The notes beneath the pieces were generated by a model that had not been told where the DNA came from, did not search any database, and saw only the letters and a program-made list of their open reading frames with translations. Shown here piece by piece: positions 4,680 through 5,945 of a stretch of 5,945 nt of DNA (within the stretch, counting starts at the first letter, position 1; each line of letters opens with the position of its first letter). The DNA is taken from contig JAVVUQ010000087.1 in NCBI GenBank assembly GCA_036653075.1, positions 1 through 5,945 on the forward strand, in the 5' to 3' direction. This stretch comes from JAVVUQ01 sp036653075. GTDB taxonomy: Bacteria > Bacillota > Clostridia > Christensenellales > CAG-314. The position numbers and the translations under genes are program-made.

Positions 4680-4700
4680 ATAATGTAAATAAAACATTAT
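4680..4700 (-). terminator. Weak terminator-like hairpin after the membrane protein gene
   Basis: ATAATGT (4680-4686) and ACATTAT (4694-4700) form a seven-pair stem with a 7-base loop, about 55 bases downstream of the stop at 4755. On the - strand it is followed only by AATTTC, so termination would be inefficient. No better terminator is visible before the rplM promoter. Confidence 0.3.
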
Positions 4701-4754
4701 GATTTTAAAAATTGCAAATATTATTAGCTATTATATAAAGTTTAACATACTATT

Positions 4755-5672
4755 TTATTTATTTACTCTTTTTTTCTCAACAGGGTGATAAAGTCTGAAA
4801 GTTTTCATCATATGAGTTTGCCATACAAACACAACGTAGAAAAATCCGAACATAACGAACATCATAAATAAAAGCGACCCGATAAAGTTGGTTAAAATAG
4901 CCATTCCCATAAAGCATAACGCAACAGGAGGAGCAAAAGCTAAAACAAAAGAGAAAATATTAGGTAAAATATTAGTTATATATAATTCCCAAGTGTCTAA
5001 TACTGATTCTCGTAACGGTTGTTTGTGGACAGCGACAACCGAATATAGCATCATAACGAACATAGCCATAGCAACATATATTATCCATACAATCACAATG
5101 AGCGTAATTGCAAGCCATGGCGCCATAACTGTCATCATAAATGCGTAAAGTAAATTTATTAAATAAAATAAACCGCCGAGTACTATCATAAACGGTAGCA
5201 TAATCAAAGCAGATTGCGCTATACCTTTAAAATATGGCTTAATTACCTTAATTGAACCAATCCAAAATGCATCTCTAATAACCGCAAAACCGCCAGAAAA
5301 TATTAAAGGACTTACGCAAAACGCTAATGCAATCCATAAACTTGTATTCAAAAGATTATTTTTATTTACATTTGCAGTAAATGCGCTTAATCCAAACCAA
5401 ACATTATCTCCTATTAAAAACGAGCCTGCGTCAGGATAATTTGAAGATAATCGCCAAGTCTCAAGCGCTGTGTTAGATATAATAAAATACAAAACAGGCA
5501 CTGAAATAAGCAGCATAATAAAATTTACCGCTAAAATTTTAAGCATATCATTTGCATAAAGATACTTAAAAAACTTCCAAGAACCTAACTCATTCACCAA
5601 TTTTGTAAGATGACCGCTTCTTTCACCTAATAAAGCTACTCTACGGACTCCTTTTTGTTCCATTTTTGACAT
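4755..5672 (-). CDS. Polytopic membrane protein, possibly DUF624/YesL-like
   Basis: The product has 305 residues with a basic N-terminal region (1-40) and about six hydrophobic spans: roughly 44-66, 110-132, 152-178, 184-215, 236-258 and 262-284, then a basic tail ending HPVEKKRVNK. There is no cleavable signal peptide. The loop after span 2 (FSGGFAVIRDAFWIGSIKVIKPYFKG) and the segment VVAVHKQPLRESVLDTWELYITNILPN recall the layout of DUF624/YesL membrane proteins, whose function is not settled, but the protein is longer than the usual 200 or so residues. No transporter ATPase, catalytic or cofactor motif is seen. AGGAG lies 6 bases before the ATG. It appears to be transcribed alone, with a Crp/Fnr-like palindrome upstream. 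That it is a membrane protein is certain; the family is tentative. Confidence 0.75.
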   Translation of the reverse strand: MSKMEQKGVRRVALLGERSGHLTKLVNELGSWKFFKYLYANDMLKILAVNFIMLLISVPVLYFIISNTALETWRLSSNYPDAGSFLIGDNVWFGLSAFTANVNKNNLLNTSLWIALAFCVSPLIFSGGFAVIRDAFWIGSIKVIKPYFKGIAQSALIMLPFMIVLGGLFYLINLLYAFMMTVMAPWLAITLIVIVWIIYVAMAMFVMMLYSVVAVHKQPLRESVLDTWELYITNILPNIFSFVLAFAPPVALCFMGMAILTNFIGSLLFMMFVMFGFFYVVFVWQTHMMKTFRLYHPVEKKRVNK

Positions 5673-5710
5673 ACTACACTCCTATTTGCTATATAAATAA
5701 TATATAGATA

Positions 5711-5752
5711 ATTCTATAATTCTCCATTATCCATATTGTGAAAATACTCACA
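5711..5752 (-). promoter_or_regulatory. Crp/Fnr-type operator with a matching promoter for the membrane protein gene
   Basis: On the - strand TGTGAGTATTTTCACA (5752-5737) is a perfect TGTGA-N6-TCACA palindrome, the consensus of Crp/Fnr-family regulators. A -10-like TAGAAT (5716-5711) lies downstream, placing the start near 5704 and the palindrome centre about 40.5 bases upstream, the position used by activators of this family that overlap the -35. No -35 consensus is needed there and none is seen. The tandem 8-mer ATAATTCT at 5708-5723 overlaps the -10. The regulator gene is not in the window. Confidence 0.5.
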
Positions 5753-5758
5753 TATACT

Positions 5759-5787
5759 ATAATAGCTTATATTTACAAAATGCACAA
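5759..5787 (-). promoter_or_regulatory. Alternative promoter for the membrane protein gene
   Basis: On the - strand TTGTGC (5787-5782), a 17-base spacer and TATTAT (5764-5759) make a plausible but weak vegetative promoter. If it is the real one, the start site would fall at about 5752, on the edge of the Crp/Fnr-type palindrome, and that site would then act as a repressor operator. Confidence 0.3.
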
Positions 5788-5859
5788 TTGAAATTAAGGC
5801 AATTTTAAAAAATAATTTGTTAATTAACGTAAATATTTAATCATCAATTCAAAATATGC

Positions 5860-5920
5860 AAAATTATTTGAAATATGTTGAAATATATAAAATTATTTGA
5901 AATATGTAAAATTATTTGAA
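5860..5920. repeat. 19-bp AT-rich repeats, three copies
   Basis: AAAATTATTTGAAATATGT occurs exactly at 5860-5878 and 5889-5907. A third, partial copy (AAAATTATTTGAA, 5908-5920) follows the second directly. A 10-base string separates the first two. The rest of 5788-5945 is AT-rich, with no gene seen up to the window edge. Confidence 0.75.
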
Positions 5921-5945
5921 AAAATTTAAAAAGAAGAATTAAAAA

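Noticed and set aside
4672..4703. Divergent + strand promoter from the outer arm of the inverted repeat (TTGAAA)
   Set aside because: No good -10 lies at 16-18 bases and no + strand gene follows.
4888..5148. 86-residue open frame on the + strand
   Set aside because: It is antisense to the membrane protein gene; its hydrophobic, Thr/Ile-rich content is what the complement of such a gene produces.

Overview
The window is visibly AT-rich, with intergenic DNA close to pure A/T, and uses the standard code: TGA is a stop (end of rplM) and Trp is TGG. Five of the six other genes have purine-rich Shine-Dalgarno sites and the sixth a weaker AAGG, rplM is followed directly by rpsI, and MurG is of the low-GC Gram-positive type. 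This points to a Bacillota organism, probably an uncultured clostridial relative. A run of exactly 100 N inside a tandem repeat shows that this is a draft scaffold.

Layout. Left part, + strand: two MarR-family regulators in tandem (164-628, 696-1151), then a gene-free stretch holding five or six 22-bp tandem repeats, then a stand-alone murG (1430-2476). Middle (2477-2930): no gene. It holds a 25-bp tandem repeat broken by the N gap, a long hairpin that could terminate transcription from both sides, and degenerate AT repeats. Right part, all on the - strand: a nitroreductase (3449-2931), the L13/S9 ribosomal protein operon rplM-rpsI (4483-3631) with a strong promoter, a structured leader and a clear terminator, and a six-span membrane protein, possibly DUF624/YesL-like (5672-4755), preceded by a perfect Crp/Fnr-type palindrome.

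How it fits together. murG and the nitroreductase converge on the central repeat region. rplM and rpsI form a compact two-gene unit. The rest looks like single-gene units. The regulatory DNA is the most informative part: ATTG/ACAAT-type motifs before the second MarR gene recur before the nitroreductase, and a TTGT-N7-ACAA dyad occurs both between the MarR genes and inside the repeats before murG. These are suggestive links only, because AT-rich DNA makes chance matches likely. I see no defence system, mobile element, CRISPR array or RNA gene, and nothing that amounts to a clearly new biological system.
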